Shown: positions 35,653 to 45,115, counted from the stretch's first letter. The stretch: DNA of 64,000 nucleotides from Actinomadura barringtoniae (GCF_017573505.1 NZ_JAGEOJ010000028.1:1-64000), one strand, 5' to 3'. Numbers and translations are program-made. Notes: generated by a model not told the origin, from the letters alone.

Positions 35653-35766
35653 ATCCCGCAGAGTCCCTGGACACCCGATAAGGGCCTGCTCAGAAGTTCG
35701 TGAAAGAACGATGAAAATGGCCCCTCCAGGGACCTTGGCCCGCTAGCCCCTCGTTACCGTGGGTGC

Positions 35767-36504
35767 ATGGAGCCTGGAACCCAGGGGGCGACGCCCGCCC
35801 GCCTGCTCGTGGTGGACGACGAACCCGCCGTACGGGAGTCGCTGATCAGCAGCCTGGAGTTCGAGGGCTACGCGGTCGAGGAGGCCTCCGACGGGGCGAT
35901 GGCCCTGGAACGGGTGCGCGCCGACGAGCCGGACCTGGTCGTCCTGGACGTCCTCATGCCGCGCATGGACGGCCTCACCGCGTGCCGCCGGATGCGGGCG
36001 GCTGGCGCCCGGATGCCGGTGCTGATGCTCACCGCGCGCGACATGGTCGGCGACCGCGTGACCGGCCTGGACGCCGGCGCCGACGACTACCTGGTCAAGC
36101 CGTTCGAGCTCGACGAACTGCTCGCGCGGGTGCGCGCCCTGCTGCGCCGCAGCGCGATGGCCGCGCCCGCCGCGGGCGGTGGCGACGCCAAGGCCGAGGA
36201 GACCCTGGCGTTCGACGACCTGCGCATGAACACCCTGACCCGCGAGGTCACCCGGGCCGGCAAGCCGCTGGAGCTGACCCGCACCGAGTACATGCTGCTG
36301 GAGATGTTCCTGCTGCACCCGCGCCAGGTCCTCACTCGCGAGCAGATCCTGGAGACGGTCTGGGGCTTCGACTTCGAGCCCGCCTCCAACTCCCTGGACG
36401 TGTACGTGATGTACCTGCGCCGCAAGACCGAGATCGACGGCCTGCCCCGGCTGGTCCACACCGTCCGCGGCGTCGGCTACGTGCTCCGTTCGGCGGCGCC
36501 GTGA
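35767..36504 (+). CDS. OmpR-family response regulator (MprA-like)
   Basis: Protein of 245 residues. Receiver domain (residues 11-125) with phospho-acceptor Asp61 (VVLDVLMPRMDG), acidic pair Asp17/Asp18 and Lys111 (YLVKPFE). C-terminal winged helix (about 150-243) with LELTRTEYMLLEMFLLHPRQ. Overlaps the kinase start by four bases (GTGA). The promoter region contains GTTCGTGAAAGAACGATGAAAA, a short imperfect repeat that may be an autoregulatory site. Confidence 0.94.
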   Translation: MEPGTQGATPARLLVVDDEPAVRESLISSLEFEGYAVEEASDGAMALERVRADEPDLVVLDVLMPRMDGLTACRRMRAAGARMPVLMLTARDMVGDRVTGLDAGADDYLVKPFELDELLARVRALLRRSAMAAPAAGGGDAKAEETLAFDDLRMNTLTREVTRAGKPLELTRTEYMLLEMFLLHPRQVLTREQILETVWGFDFEPASNSLDVYVMYLRRKTEIDGLPRLVHTVRGVGYVLRSAAP

Positions 36505-37964
36505 CCCGCCGCCTCACCCTGCGCGCCCGCCTGGCCCTGCTGGCGGCGGTGGCGGTCGCGCTGGCGGTGGCGGTGTGCGCCGTCACCAGCTGGTTCCTGG
36601 TGCGCGGCCAGCTCTACTCCGAGATGGACCGGCGCCTGCAGGCGATCGGCGGCGGCCCGCCCCCGTCCGGTCCGGAAGGCGATCCCGGCCCGGGCGGCCG
36701 GCGCGATCAACATCTCCGCGATGTCATCTACACGGCCCTGCAGCAGTGCGGCAGTTCTCCGGCTGCCTCGCCCTTCAGCGGGCGGATGTTCGGCCCGACG
36801 CAGATGATCCAGGCGGTCAGTCCTGAGGGCAAGGCGTGCACGTTCGCCGACGCGGGGTCGATCACGGTCACCCCGGCCGACGTCCAGGTCGCCAAGGCCG
36901 AGACGTCCAAGGCACTGCACGACGGCAGCGGCGTCGACTCGTCGGGCAACCGGATCGACGTGCGGGTGTTCACCCGGCCGGTCATCACCGACAACGGCAC
37001 CACGGTCGGGGCCGTGTCCTACGCACTGCCGCTGGACGAGGTCCAGGGGCCACTGGACCGGCTCGCGGTGCTGATGCTGGTGGTGTCGGCGTTCGGCGTG
37101 CTGATCGCGGCCGGAGCGGGGCTGGTGATCGCGCGGACCTCGTTGCGGCCGGTGGACGAGCTGACGGGCGTGGTGGAGCACATCGCGCGGACCGAGGATC
37201 TGGACACCCAGATTCCGGCGGAGGGCGCGGACGAGATCGCGCGGCTGAGCAGGTCGTTCAACACCATGACGGCCGCGCTGGCCGCCTCCCGCGACCGGCA
37301 GCAACAGCTCATCGCCGACGCCGGGCACGAGCTGCGCACACCGCTGACGAGCCTGCGCACCAACATCGACCTGCTGCTGCGTTCACAGGACACCGGGCGC
37401 GAGCTGGACCCGGCCACCCGGCACCGGATGCTGGTGAACGTCAAGGCGCAGATGCTGGAGCTGTCCAGTCTGGTCGGGGACCTGCTGGAGCTGGCACGGC
37501 CTGAGCAGGAGGAGCCGGTCCGCGAAGAGGTCGCGCTGCACGAGGTCGTCGACCGGGCCGTCGAACGCGCCCGGCTGCGCGGCCCGGACCTGCGGATCGA
37601 GGCGGTCACCAAGCCCTGGTACGTGCACGGCGACCGCGGCTCGCTGGAGCGCGCGGTGGTGAACCTGCTGGACAACGCGGTGAAGTTCAGCCCGTCCAGC
37701 GGGTCGATCGACGTGCGGCTGGCCGACGGGGAGCTGACCGTCCGCGACCACGGGCCCGGCATCGCCGCCGAGGACCTGCCGCACGTGTTCGACCGGTTCT
37801 ACCGTTCGACGTCGGCGCGCAGCCTGCCCGGCTCGGGCCTGGGCCTGTCGATCGTCGCCCGGGTGGTCGGCGAGAGCGGCGGCCAGGTGCGCCTGGATCC
37901 CGCCGAGGGCGGCGGCACAATGGCCCGGGTGCGGCTGCCCGGCACGGCGACTCCTGAGGACTGA
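36501..37964 (+). CDS. Membrane sensor histidine kinase (MprB-like)
   Basis: Protein of 487 residues. Span one is at residues 11-33, the exported sensor region about 34-187, span two 188-211, and HAMP about 212-265. HisKA follows with His276 (DAGHELRTPLTSL), and the ATPase domain has NLLDNAVKFSP, DHGPGIAAEDLPHVFDRFYR and SGLGLSIVARVV. GTG start overlaps the regulator. Likely senses envelope conditions; the three glycosyltransferase genes downstream are natural targets. Confidence 0.94.
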   Translation: MTRRLTLRARLALLAAVAVALAVAVCAVTSWFLVRGQLYSEMDRRLQAIGGGPPPSGPEGDPGPGGRRDQHLRDVIYTALQQCGSSPAASPFSGRMFGPTQMIQAVSPEGKACTFADAGSITVTPADVQVAKAETSKALHDGSGVDSSGNRIDVRVFTRPVITDNGTTVGAVSYALPLDEVQGPLDRLAVLMLVVSAFGVLIAAGAGLVIARTSLRPVDELTGVVEHIARTEDLDTQIPAEGADEIARLSRSFNTMTAALAASRDRQQQLIADAGHELRTPLTSLRTNIDLLLRSQDTGRELDPATRHRMLVNVKAQMLELSSLVGDLLELARPEQEEPVREEVALHEVVDRAVERARLRGPDLRIEAVTKPWYVHGDRGSLERAVVNLLDNAVKFSPSSGSIDVRLADGELTVRDHGPGIAAEDLPHVFDRFYRSTSARSLPGSGLGLSIVARVVGESGGQVRLDPAEGGGTMARVRLPGTATPED

Positions 37965-38044
37965 TGTGACGGCCGGAGCCTTTCTCATCCGGCATTAAGG
38001 AACGGCTCAGCCCGCTCCCACACCGGTTGACGAGCTTGGTTCTC

Positions 38045-39301
38045 ATGAGCCACATGGTCACCGACACGGCCCCTCCCGCCGGGCCGCTCCCACCCGAGCC
38101 GGATCCCGGCCGGCGGGAGCGCCTGGTCGAGGTGGTCGTTCCCGTCTACAACGAGGCGCACGTCCTCGAGGCCAGCATCATCAGGCTGAACGCCTACCTG
38201 GCCCGGACGTTCCCCTATTCGTTCCGCGTCACGATCGCCGACAACGCCAGCACCGACGCGACCTGGAGCGTCGCGCGGCGCCTGGAGGCCGAGCTGCCGC
38301 ACGTGCGCGCGGTCCGGCTGGACCGCAAGGGCCGCGGCCGGGCGCTGCGGCACGTGTGGAGCGGCAGCGACGCCGACGTCGTCGCCTACATGGACGTCGA
38401 CCTGTCGACCGATCTGGACGCGTTCCTGCCGCTGGTCGCGCCGCTGATCTCCGGGCACAGCGACCTGGCGATCGGCAGCCGCCTGTCGCGCGGCTCGGCG
38501 GTCGTGCGCGGACCCAAGCGCGAGCTGATCTCGCGCTGCTACAACCTGCTGCTGCGCACGGCGCTGGCGGCGCGGTTCACCGACGCCCAGTGCGGGTTCA
38601 AGGCGGCGCGCACCGAGATCGTGCAGGCGCTGCTGCCGTCGGTGGAGGACGAGGAGTGGTTCTTCGACACCGAGCTGCTGCTGCTGGCCGAACGGAACGG
38701 GCTGCGCATCCACGAGGTGCCGGTCGACTGGGTCGACGACCCCGACAGCCGGGTGGACGTGCTGCGGACCGCGATGGACGATCTGAGGGGGATGGCACGG
38801 GTGGGACGACGGATGCTGACCGGCGCGTTCCGGGCACCGGTGGGCGGCAGGCCGCGGCCTGAGCTGCCCACCGGGATGGCCCGGCAGCTGCCCAGCTTCG
38901 CCGTCATCGGCGTCATCTCCACGCTGGCGCAGCTGGTGCTGTTCGTGCTGCTGCGCACGGTCACCGGTCCGTTCGCGGCGAACGCGCTGTCGCTGGTCAT
39001 CACCGCGATCGGCAACACCGCCGCCAACCGCCGCTTCACCTTCGGGGTGACCGGTTCGCAGGGCGCGTTCCGGCAGCAGGTCGAGGGCGGGGTGGCGTTC
39101 CTGCTCGGGCTGGTGCTCAGCACCGGCGGGCTGGCGCTGCTGCACGTGCTGGCGCCGGACGTCTCGCGGGCGGTGGAGGTCACCGCCCTGGTCGTCGCCA
39201 ACGGCGTCGCGACCCTGGTGCGCTTCCTGCTGATGCGCGCCTGGATCTTCCACCCGCGCCGCCTGCGGGTGAGCATCGACGAGTCTGGGGGACAGGACTG
39301 A
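38045..39301 (+). CDS. Bifunctional GT2 glycosyltransferase/GtrA protein
   Basis: Protein of 418 residues. Residues 20-255 form a Dpm1-like GT-A domain (VVVPVYNEAHVLEASIIRLN; MDVDLSTDLDAF carrying the DxD). Residues about 275-405 form a four-span GtrA domain (FAVIGVISTLAQLVLFVLLR; ANRRFTF). It should charge polyprenyl phosphate with a sugar and move it across the membrane for use by the GT39 enzymes next door. The last base overlaps the first of the next gene. ATG at 38045 chosen; the ribosome site is weak. Confidence 0.92.
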   Translation: MSHMVTDTAPPAGPLPPEPDPGRRERLVEVVVPVYNEAHVLEASIIRLNAYLARTFPYSFRVTIADNASTDATWSVARRLEAELPHVRAVRLDRKGRGRALRHVWSGSDADVVAYMDVDLSTDLDAFLPLVAPLISGHSDLAIGSRLSRGSAVVRGPKRELISRCYNLLLRTALAARFTDAQCGFKAARTEIVQALLPSVEDEEWFFDTELLLLAERNGLRIHEVPVDWVDDPDSRVDVLRTAMDDLRGMARVGRRMLTGAFRAPVGGRPRPELPTGMARQLPSFAVIGVISTLAQLVLFVLLRTVTGPFAANALSLVITAIGNTAANRRFTFGVTGSQGAFRQQVEGGVAFLLGLVLSTGGLALLHVLAPDVSRAVEVTALVVANGVATLVRFLLMRAWIFHPRRLRVSIDESGGQD

Positions 39302-41424
39302 TGACGACTCAGCAGATCTCACCGCCTGAGGCGGAGGGTCGCGCCGGGTCCGCCGAACGAGGCCGGCTCGCCCGGCTGTTCCTGGGGCGGCCGGAGGAGC
39401 CGCGCTGGGTGCGGCCCGCACTGTGGGCGATCCTGGTGGCCGCGGGCGTGCTGTACGGGTGGGGCATGTCGGCCAGCGGCTACGCCAACTCCTACTACTC
39501 GGCCGCGGTCAAGAGCGGGTCGCAGAGCTGGAGCTCGTTCTTCTTCGGCTCGCTGGACACCGGCAACTTCATCACCGTCGACAAGCCGCCCATGTCGCTG
39601 TGGGCGCAGGAACTGTTCGCGCGGGTCTTCGGGTTCGGCAGCTTCAGCCTGCTGTTCCCCGAAGTGCTCATGGGTGTGGCGGCGGTGGCGCTGCTCTACA
39701 CGACGGTGCGGCGCGCGTTCGGCTACCCGGCCGCGCTGATCGCGGCGGGCGTGCTGACGCTGACGCCGATCACCGTGGCGATCAACCGGGACAACAACCC
39801 CGACACGCTGCTGGTGCTGCTGCTGGTCGCGGCGGCCTGGGCGGCGCAGAAGGCGATCGAGTCGGGACGGCTGCGGTGGCTGCTGGCCTCGGCGTTCTTC
39901 GTCGGCTGCGGCTTCAACACCAAGATGCTCCAGGCGTTCCTGGTGGTCCCGGCGCTCGCGCTGGCCTACCTGATCGCCGCGCGGGCCGGGGTGGTGCGCC
40001 GGATCGTGCACCTGCTCGCGGCGGGCGCGGTGATGGCGGTGTCCAGCTTCTGGTGGATGGTCGTCGTCGACCTCATCCCCGCCTCGTCGCGGCCGTTCAT
40101 CGGCGGCAGCACCGACGGCACGGTGTGGGACCTGGTCATCGGCTACAACGGGCTGGGCCGCATCTTCGGCGAGAACAACGGTCCCGGCGGCGGCCGGGGC
40201 GGCCCGGGCGGAGGCGGCGGCTTCGGCGGCACCTCGGGCGCGGGCCGGATGTTCAACGACATCCTCGGCGGCCAGATCTCCTGGCTGCTGCCGTTCGCGG
40301 CGATCGCGCTGGTCGCCGGTCTGGTGCTGCTGTGGAAGCGGCCGCGCGTGGACCTGGCGCGGGCCGGGCTGCTGATCTGGGGCGGCTGGCTGGCGGTGCA
40401 CTTCGTGGTGTTCAGCTTCGCCGAGGGCACCTTCCACCCGTACTACTCCACGGCGATGGGCCCGGCGATCGCGGCGCTCACCGGCGCGGGCGCGGTCCTG
40501 CTGTACGGCGCCTACCGGCGTTCGGCGGTGTGGGCGGTCGTGCTTCCGGCCGCGGTCGCGATCACTGGGGTGTGGGCGTTCATGCTGCTGAACCGCACGC
40601 CGGACTGGAACCCCTGGCTGCGCTGGGTGGTCGTCGCGGCGACGGTGCTCGCGGTGGCCGCCCTGGTGGCGGGCCGCCTGGTGCGCGGCGGTGGGCGGGC
40701 GGTGACGGTCGCCGGTCTGGCGCTGGCGGTCCTGGCCGGGCTCGCGGGCCCGGGCGCCTACGCCGCCTCGGCCGCGTCCTCCACGACCAACGGCACCAAC
40801 CCGCTCGCTGGCCCCTCCACCGGGATGGGCTTCGGCGGTCCGGGCGGGATGCCGGGCGGCGGATCGCGCCGGGGCGGTTTCCCTGGCGGCTTCCCTGGCG
40901 GGGGCGCGCCTCCCGGCGGGATGCCGCAGGGCATGGAGCGCGGGCAGATGCCCGGCGGCGGCCAAGGCGAGATGCCGAAAGGGCAGACGCCGGGAGGCCA
41001 GTCCCAGGGCGGGCAGCGGTCCGGCGGCATGGGCGGCGGGCCCGGCGGGGAGGCCAGCCAGGCGATGATCTCCTACCTGGAGAAGCACCGGAACGGCGCG
41101 CAGTGGCTGCTTGCGGTCAGCAGCGCCCAGCAGGCCTCCTCGATCATCATCTCGACCGGGCAGCCGGTCATCGCGATGGGCGGTTTCACCGGAAGCGACC
41201 CGGCGATGACGGTCGCCAAGCTGCAGCAGTACGTCAAGGAGGGCAAGCTCCACTACGTCATGGTGAGCGGCCAGGGCGGCGGCTTCGGCCCCGACCGCGG
41301 CAACTCCGAGGTGTCGGAGTGGGTGCGCAAGAACGGCACCCTCGTCCAGCCGAGCGAGTACGGAGGATCCTCGTCCTCCTCGTCCTCCTCGGGCAGCGGC
41401 GCGCAGCTGTACTACCTGCGCTGA
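39301..41424 (+). CDS. GT39-type membrane glycosyltransferase with Gly-rich loops
   Basis: Membrane protein of 707 residues with about 12 spans. The catalytic first loop carries DKPP at residues 94-97 (FITVDKPPMSLWAQELFARV), as in ArnT/PMT-like enzymes that use polyprenyl-phosphate sugars. An exported Gly-rich loop lies at about 294-312. A long Gly/Pro/Met/Gln-rich linker (about 505-585) precedes a C-terminal soluble domain (ISYLEKHRNGAQWLLAVSSA; GQPVIAMGGFTGSDPAMTVA) ending in a Ser-rich tail. The acceptor is unknown, probably a wall glycan or protein. Follows the GT2-GtrA gene directly. Confidence 0.92.
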   Translation: MTTQQISPPEAEGRAGSAERGRLARLFLGRPEEPRWVRPALWAILVAAGVLYGWGMSASGYANSYYSAAVKSGSQSWSSFFFGSLDTGNFITVDKPPMSLWAQELFARVFGFGSFSLLFPEVLMGVAAVALLYTTVRRAFGYPAALIAAGVLTLTPITVAINRDNNPDTLLVLLLVAAAWAAQKAIESGRLRWLLASAFFVGCGFNTKMLQAFLVVPALALAYLIAARAGVVRRIVHLLAAGAVMAVSSFWWMVVVDLIPASSRPFIGGSTDGTVWDLVIGYNGLGRIFGENNGPGGGRGGPGGGGGFGGTSGAGRMFNDILGGQISWLLPFAAIALVAGLVLLWKRPRVDLARAGLLIWGGWLAVHFVVFSFAEGTFHPYYSTAMGPAIAALTGAGAVLLYGAYRRSAVWAVVLPAAVAITGVWAFMLLNRTPDWNPWLRWVVVAATVLAVAALVAGRLVRGGGRAVTVAGLALAVLAGLAGPGAYAASAASSTTNGTNPLAGPSTGMGFGGPGGMPGGGSRRGGFPGGFPGGGAPPGGMPQGMERGQMPGGGQGEMPKGQTPGGQSQGGQRSGGMGGGPGGEASQAMISYLEKHRNGAQWLLAVSSAQQASSIIISTGQPVIAMGGFTGSDPAMTVAKLQQYVKEGKLHYVMVSGQGGGFGPDRGNSEVSEWVRKNGTLVQPSEYGGSSSSSSSSGSGAQLYYLR

Positions 41425-41442
41425 TCCCGAGAACTAGGGGGC

Positions 41443-43485
41443 ATGATGACTGCGACACTGTCTCGACCTGATCCGGTGCGGGCGCTGCGCGGCAGCGAGC
41501 ACGACCCGCCGTGGGCGCGGCCGGCGCTGCTGGTGCTGCTGGTGGTCACCGCGGTGCTGTACGTGTGGGACCTGGGCGCCTCGGGCTGGGCGAACTCGTT
41601 CTACTCGGCGGCGGTGCAGGCAGGCGCGTCGGACTGGAAGGCGTTCTTCTTCGGCTCCTCCGACGCGGCCAACGCGATCACGGTGGACAAGACGCCGCTG
41701 TCGCTGTGGCCGATGGAGCTGTCGGCTCGGATCTTCGGGGTGAACGCCTGGAGCATCCTGGTGCCGCAGGCGCTGATGGGCGTGGCGACCGTCGGCACGC
41801 TGTACGCCACGGTCCGGCGCGGTTTCGGCGCGGGCGCGGGGCTGCTGGCGGGCGCCGCGATGGCGCTCACGCCGGTGGCGGCGCTGATGTTCCGCTTCAA
41901 CAACCCCGACGCGGCGCTGGTGCTGCTGCTGACGCTCGGCGCGTACGCGCTGCTGCGGGCGCAGGAGAGCGGGCGGACCGGCTGGCTGGTGCTGGCGGGG
42001 TCGATAGTCGGCTTTGGGTTCCTGGCCAAGATGATGCAGGCGTTCCTGGTCGTGCCGGTGTTCGCGCTGGTCTACCTGGTGACGGCGCCGACGCCGGTGC
42101 GGCGCCGGATCTGGCAGCTGCTGCTGGCCGGGGCCGCGCTGCTGGTGTCGGCGGGCTGGTGGGTCGCGATCGTCGCGCTCGTTCCGGCGTCGTCGCGGCC
42201 CTACATCGGCGGGTCGCAGCACAACAGCGTGCTGGAGCTGGCGCTGGGCTACAACGGGCTCGGGCGCCTGAACGGCAACGAGACCGGCGGGCTCGGCAAC
42301 CTCAACCAGGACGCCGGGTGGGGCCGGATGTTCGGCGCCGCGATCGGCGGTCAGATCGCCTGGCTGCTGCCCGCCGCGCTGATCCTGCTGGCGGCCGGGG
42401 TGTGGCTGACGCGCCGCGCCCCGCGCACCGACCCGCAGCGCGCCGCGCTGGCCACCTGGGGCGGCTGGCTGCTGATCACCGGCGGGATCTTCAGCTTCAT
42501 GCAGGGGATCTTCCACGAGTACTACACCGTGGCGCTGGCGCCCGCGATCGCGGCGCTGGCCGGGATGGGCGCGGCGATGCTGTGGCAGCGCCGCCGCATG
42601 CCGGTCGCGGCGCTGGCGCTCGGGGCGACGGTGGCGGCGACGGCCGTGTGGTCGTACGCGCTGCTGTCGCGGGCGTCGGGCTGGAACTCCTGGCTCGGAC
42701 CGGCGGTGCTGGTCGGCGGGCTGCTGGCGGCCGGAGGGCTGATGGCGGTCGGTTCGCTGCCGCGTGCGGCGGCGCTGGCGACGGCCGGGCTGGCGGCGGT
42801 GAGCTCGCTGGCGGGTCCGGCCGCGTACACCCTGGACACCGTCAACACCGCGCACACCGGCGCGATCGTCACGGCGGGCCCGGCGACCGGGCGCGGCCCG
42901 GGCGGCTTCGGCGGACGCGGCGGTCCGGGCGGGATGCGCGGCATGCGCCCGCCCGGTACGCAGGGGCAGTTCCCTGGCGGTGGCCAGTTCCCCGGGGGTG
43001 GGCAGTTCCCGGGTGGCGGCCAGTCGCGTGGCGGTCAGCAGGGCGGCGGTCAGCAGGGTGGCGGCGGAGGCGGCGGGTTCCGTGGCGGCGGTGGACCGGG
43101 CGGGCTGCTGGACGCGACCACGCCCAGCGCCGCGCTGACGGCGGCGCTGAAGGCCAACTCCGGCTCCTACACCTGGGTGGCGGCGACGGTCCGTTCCAAC
43201 AACGCCGCCGGGTACCAGCTGGCCACCGGCAAGCCGGTGATGGCGGTCGGCGGGTTCAACGGCACCGACCCGGCGCCGACGCTCGCGCAGTTCCAGCAGT
43301 ACGTGCGCGAAGGCAAGATCCACTACTTCATCGGCGAGGGCACCGGCCGTGGCGGCGGCCGGATGATGGGGATGGGCTCTGGCAGCAGCGGCAGTGACAC
43401 CGCTCAGCAGATCTCCGAATGGGTCGCGGCCACCTACACCGCCACGACCGTGGGAGGGACGACCGTCTACGACCTCTCCAATTGA
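41443..43485 (+). CDS. Second GT39-type membrane glycosyltransferase
   Basis: Paralogue of the preceding gene, 680 residues, same architecture: multi-span N-terminal two thirds, Gly/Gln repeat linker (about 485-550) and C-terminal domain (LKANSGSYTWVAATVRSNNA; GKPVMAVGGFNGTDPAPTLA). The catalytic loop reads ITVDKTPLSLWPMEL, so Pro of the usual DKPP is replaced by Thr84. The pair probably arose by tandem duplication and then diverged in specificity. The 18-base gap suggests co-transcription. Confidence 0.92.
   Translation: MMTATLSRPDPVRALRGSEHDPPWARPALLVLLVVTAVLYVWDLGASGWANSFYSAAVQAGASDWKAFFFGSSDAANAITVDKTPLSLWPMELSARIFGVNAWSILVPQALMGVATVGTLYATVRRGFGAGAGLLAGAAMALTPVAALMFRFNNPDAALVLLLTLGAYALLRAQESGRTGWLVLAGSIVGFGFLAKMMQAFLVVPVFALVYLVTAPTPVRRRIWQLLLAGAALLVSAGWWVAIVALVPASSRPYIGGSQHNSVLELALGYNGLGRLNGNETGGLGNLNQDAGWGRMFGAAIGGQIAWLLPAALILLAAGVWLTRRAPRTDPQRAALATWGGWLLITGGIFSFMQGIFHEYYTVALAPAIAALAGMGAAMLWQRRRMPVAALALGATVAATAVWSYALLSRASGWNSWLGPAVLVGGLLAAGGLMAVGSLPRAAALATAGLAAVSSLAGPAAYTLDTVNTAHTGAIVTAGPATGRGPGGFGGRGGPGGMRGMRPPGTQGQFPGGGQFPGGGQFPGGGQSRGGQQGGGQQGGGGGGGFRGGGGPGGLLDATTPSAALTAALKANSGSYTWVAATVRSNNAAGYQLATGKPVMAVGGFNGTDPAPTLAQFQQYVREGKIHYFIGEGTGRGGGRMMGMGSGSSGSDTAQQISEWVAATYTATTVGGTTVYDLSN
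42967..43038 (+). repeat. 18-base coding tandem repeat
   Basis: Three full units of CAG-TTC-CCN-GGN-GGN-GGN (starting 42967, 42985 and 43003) and a degenerate fourth encode repeated QFPGGG in the exported linker of the second GT39 protein. Prone to copy-number change. Confidence 0.8.
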
Positions 43486-43524
43486 GGAAACGCACGTTCC
43501 GCAATGGCTTATAGCGTCAGCCGC

Positions 43525-43923
43525 ATGACAGAGCACAGCGGAACGGAAGCGGTCGTCTTCGGCGACGCCGAAGCGTGGGAGGACTGGCTCGTGGGCAACC
43601 ACGACCGGTCCTCCCACGTGTGGTTGAAGATCGCCAAGAAGGGGTCGCGGGCCTCCACGGTCACGATCGGGCAGGCGCTGGAGGTCGCGCTGTGCCACGG
43701 CTGGATCGACGGGCACCGCAAGGCGCTGGACGAGAACTACTACCTGCAGCGCTACTCCCCGCGCCGGCCGCGCAGCAACTGGTCCTGGATCAACGTGCAG
43801 CTTGCGCGGGCCCTCATCGAGGCGGGACGCATGCGGCCCGCTGGTCTGGCGGCGATCGAGGCCGCCCAGGCCGACGGGCGATGGGCCCGGGCCGAATCTC
43901 AGGGGCGGCAAGGCTCTCGTTAA
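43525..43923 (+). CDS. YdeI/OmpD-associated family protein, C-terminally short
   Basis: Protein of 132 residues. The N-terminal two thirds match the family (VVFGDAEAWEDWLVGNHDRS; ALCHGWIDGHRKALDENYYL; QRYSPRRPRSNWSWINVQLA). Usual members run to about 190 residues with a second helical domain, which is absent here: after DGRWARA the frame reads ESQGRQGSR and stops, and no remnant of the missing part is seen downstream. The function of the family is unsettled (stress or bacteriocin protection). An alternative ATG is at 43504. Confidence 0.8.
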   Translation: MTEHSGTEAVVFGDAEAWEDWLVGNHDRSSHVWLKIAKKGSRASTVTIGQALEVALCHGWIDGHRKALDENYYLQRYSPRRPRSNWSWINVQLARALIEAGRMRPAGLAAIEAAQADGRWARAESQGRQGSR

Positions 43924-43973
43924 GGACGCTCTCATGATCGCCTCGCAAGGTGGGAGGTGAGAAAGGGGGCGTC

Positions 43974-44258
43974 ATGGAAGGCAGTGCGGAAAGGGATCGG
44001 CGCCGTTCGGTGGTTCGCCGGATCACCGCGGTGACGGCGGCCGCCTCGCTGGCCGCCACGGCCGGGATCGCGGCGCTGCTGGGCGCGGCCCAGCACGAGA
44101 AGGCCACCACCGAGAACACCGGGGCGACCACCTCCGACACCGGCGAGTCCGGTACGGGGACGACGAGCGGCGACGGTTCCGGGGACGGGCTGACCAAGTC
44201 CGATCAGGCGCCCAGCAACACCGACGACCAGGGCACGGTCCGTTCGGGGGGTTCGTGA
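43974..44258 (+). CDS. Small anchored exported protein of a redox operon
   Basis: Protein of 94 residues. Basic N-terminus, one membrane span (about residues 18-38, AVTAAASLAATAGIAALLGA) and a disordered Ser/Thr/Gly/Asp-rich exported tail. The tail contains TGAT at residues 49-52 (ENTGATTSDTGE), resembling the [S/T]GA[T/S] site to which ApbE attaches FMN, but no FMN-binding domain surrounds it. The next gene, overlapping by one base, encodes ApbE. Its role as flavin carrier is a hypothesis; it could also be a simple anchor or spacer. GAAAGGGGG precedes the ATG. Confidence 0.75.
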   Translation: MEGSAERDRRRSVVRRITAVTAAASLAATAGIAALLGAAQHEKATTENTGATTSDTGESGTGTTSGDGSGDGLTKSDQAPSNTDDQGTVRSGGS

Positions 44259-45115
44259 TGGAGACGGCGCAGCAGAGCTTCCCGCTGTGGGGAGGCGAGG
44301 CGGTCGTGGCCGTCACCGACTCCGGTCGCCTGGGCGCGGCGCGGGCGGCGGCGGACCGGGTGATCGCGGACGTGGACGCGGCGTGCAGCTGGTTCCGGTC
44401 CGACTCGGATCTGGCGCGGGTGAATCAGGGCGCGGGTGAACAGGTCCGGGTCGGGCCCGTTCTGCTGGAGACGCTGGCGGCGGCGCTGCGGGCCGCTCGG
44501 CTCAGCGGTGGCCTGGTCGATCCGTTGCGGACGGCGCCCTGGGAGGGCGTCGAGGCCGGGGACGGCTGGGTGCGGATCCCGGCGGGCACCGAGCTGGATC
44601 TCGGCGCGATCGGGAAGGCGTTCGCGGCCGACACCGCCGCGCAGGCGGCGGCCGAGGCGACGGGGTGCGGCGTGCTGGTGTCGCTGTGCGGTGACCTGGC
44701 CGTCTGCGGCCCGCCGCCGAGCCGGGGCTGGTCCGTGCGGGTCGCCGAGGATCACCGGGACGGCGCGTACGGCCATGACCACGGCCAGGACATCGCGCTG
44801 ACGACCGAGGGCGGGCTGGCGACCTCGAGCCTGACCGTGCGGACGGTGCGGCTGCCCGGCGGCGGCGTCGGCACCCACATCCTGGACCCGCGTTCGGGGC
44901 TTCCGGTGCGGGGGCCGTGGCGGACGGTGTCGGTGTGGGCGGGCGACTGCGCGGACGCCAACACCGCGACGACGGCTGCGCTGGTTCGCGGCGCGGGCGC
45001 GGTGCGCTGGCTGGAGCGCACCGGGCTACCGGCCCGGCTCGTGCACGTCGACGGGTGGGTGAAGACGGTCGGCGACTGGCCGCAGGAGGACGTCGATGTG
45101 AAGGTGGCCGGCTGA
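44258..45115 (+). CDS. apbE: FAD:protein FMN transferase
   Basis: Protein of 285 residues of the ApbE family, which attaches FMN through a phosphoester to Thr/Ser of extracytoplasmic redox proteins. Visible family features are CSWFRSDSDLARVNQ near the N-terminus, LDLGAIGKAFAADTAAQAAA, ALTTEGGLATSS, and HILDPRSGLPV with WAGDCADANTATTAAL at the metal site. No signal peptide is obvious, so it may act in the cytoplasm or be exported by an unusual route. TGATG overlaps couple it to both neighbours. Confidence 0.93.
   Translation: METAQQSFPLWGGEAVVAVTDSGRLGAARAAADRVIADVDAACSWFRSDSDLARVNQGAGEQVRVGPVLLETLAAALRAARLSGGLVDPLRTAPWEGVEAGDGWVRIPAGTELDLGAIGKAFAADTAAQAAAEATGCGVLVSLCGDLAVCGPPPSRGWSVRVAEDHRDGAYGHDHGQDIALTTEGGLATSSLTVRTVRLPGGGVGTHILDPRSGLPVRGPWRTVSVWAGDCADANTATTAALVRGAGAVRWLERTGLPARLVHVDGWVKTVGDWPQEDVDVKVAG

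Noticed and set aside
42967..43038. Tandem repeat as a CRISPR-like array
   Set aside because: Units are contiguous 18-base codon repeats inside a gene with no spacers.
41434..43935. 833-codon minus-strand frame opposite the second GT39 gene
   Set aside because: Arg/Gln/His-rich shadow without recognisable domains; the plus frame shows membrane spans and DKTP.
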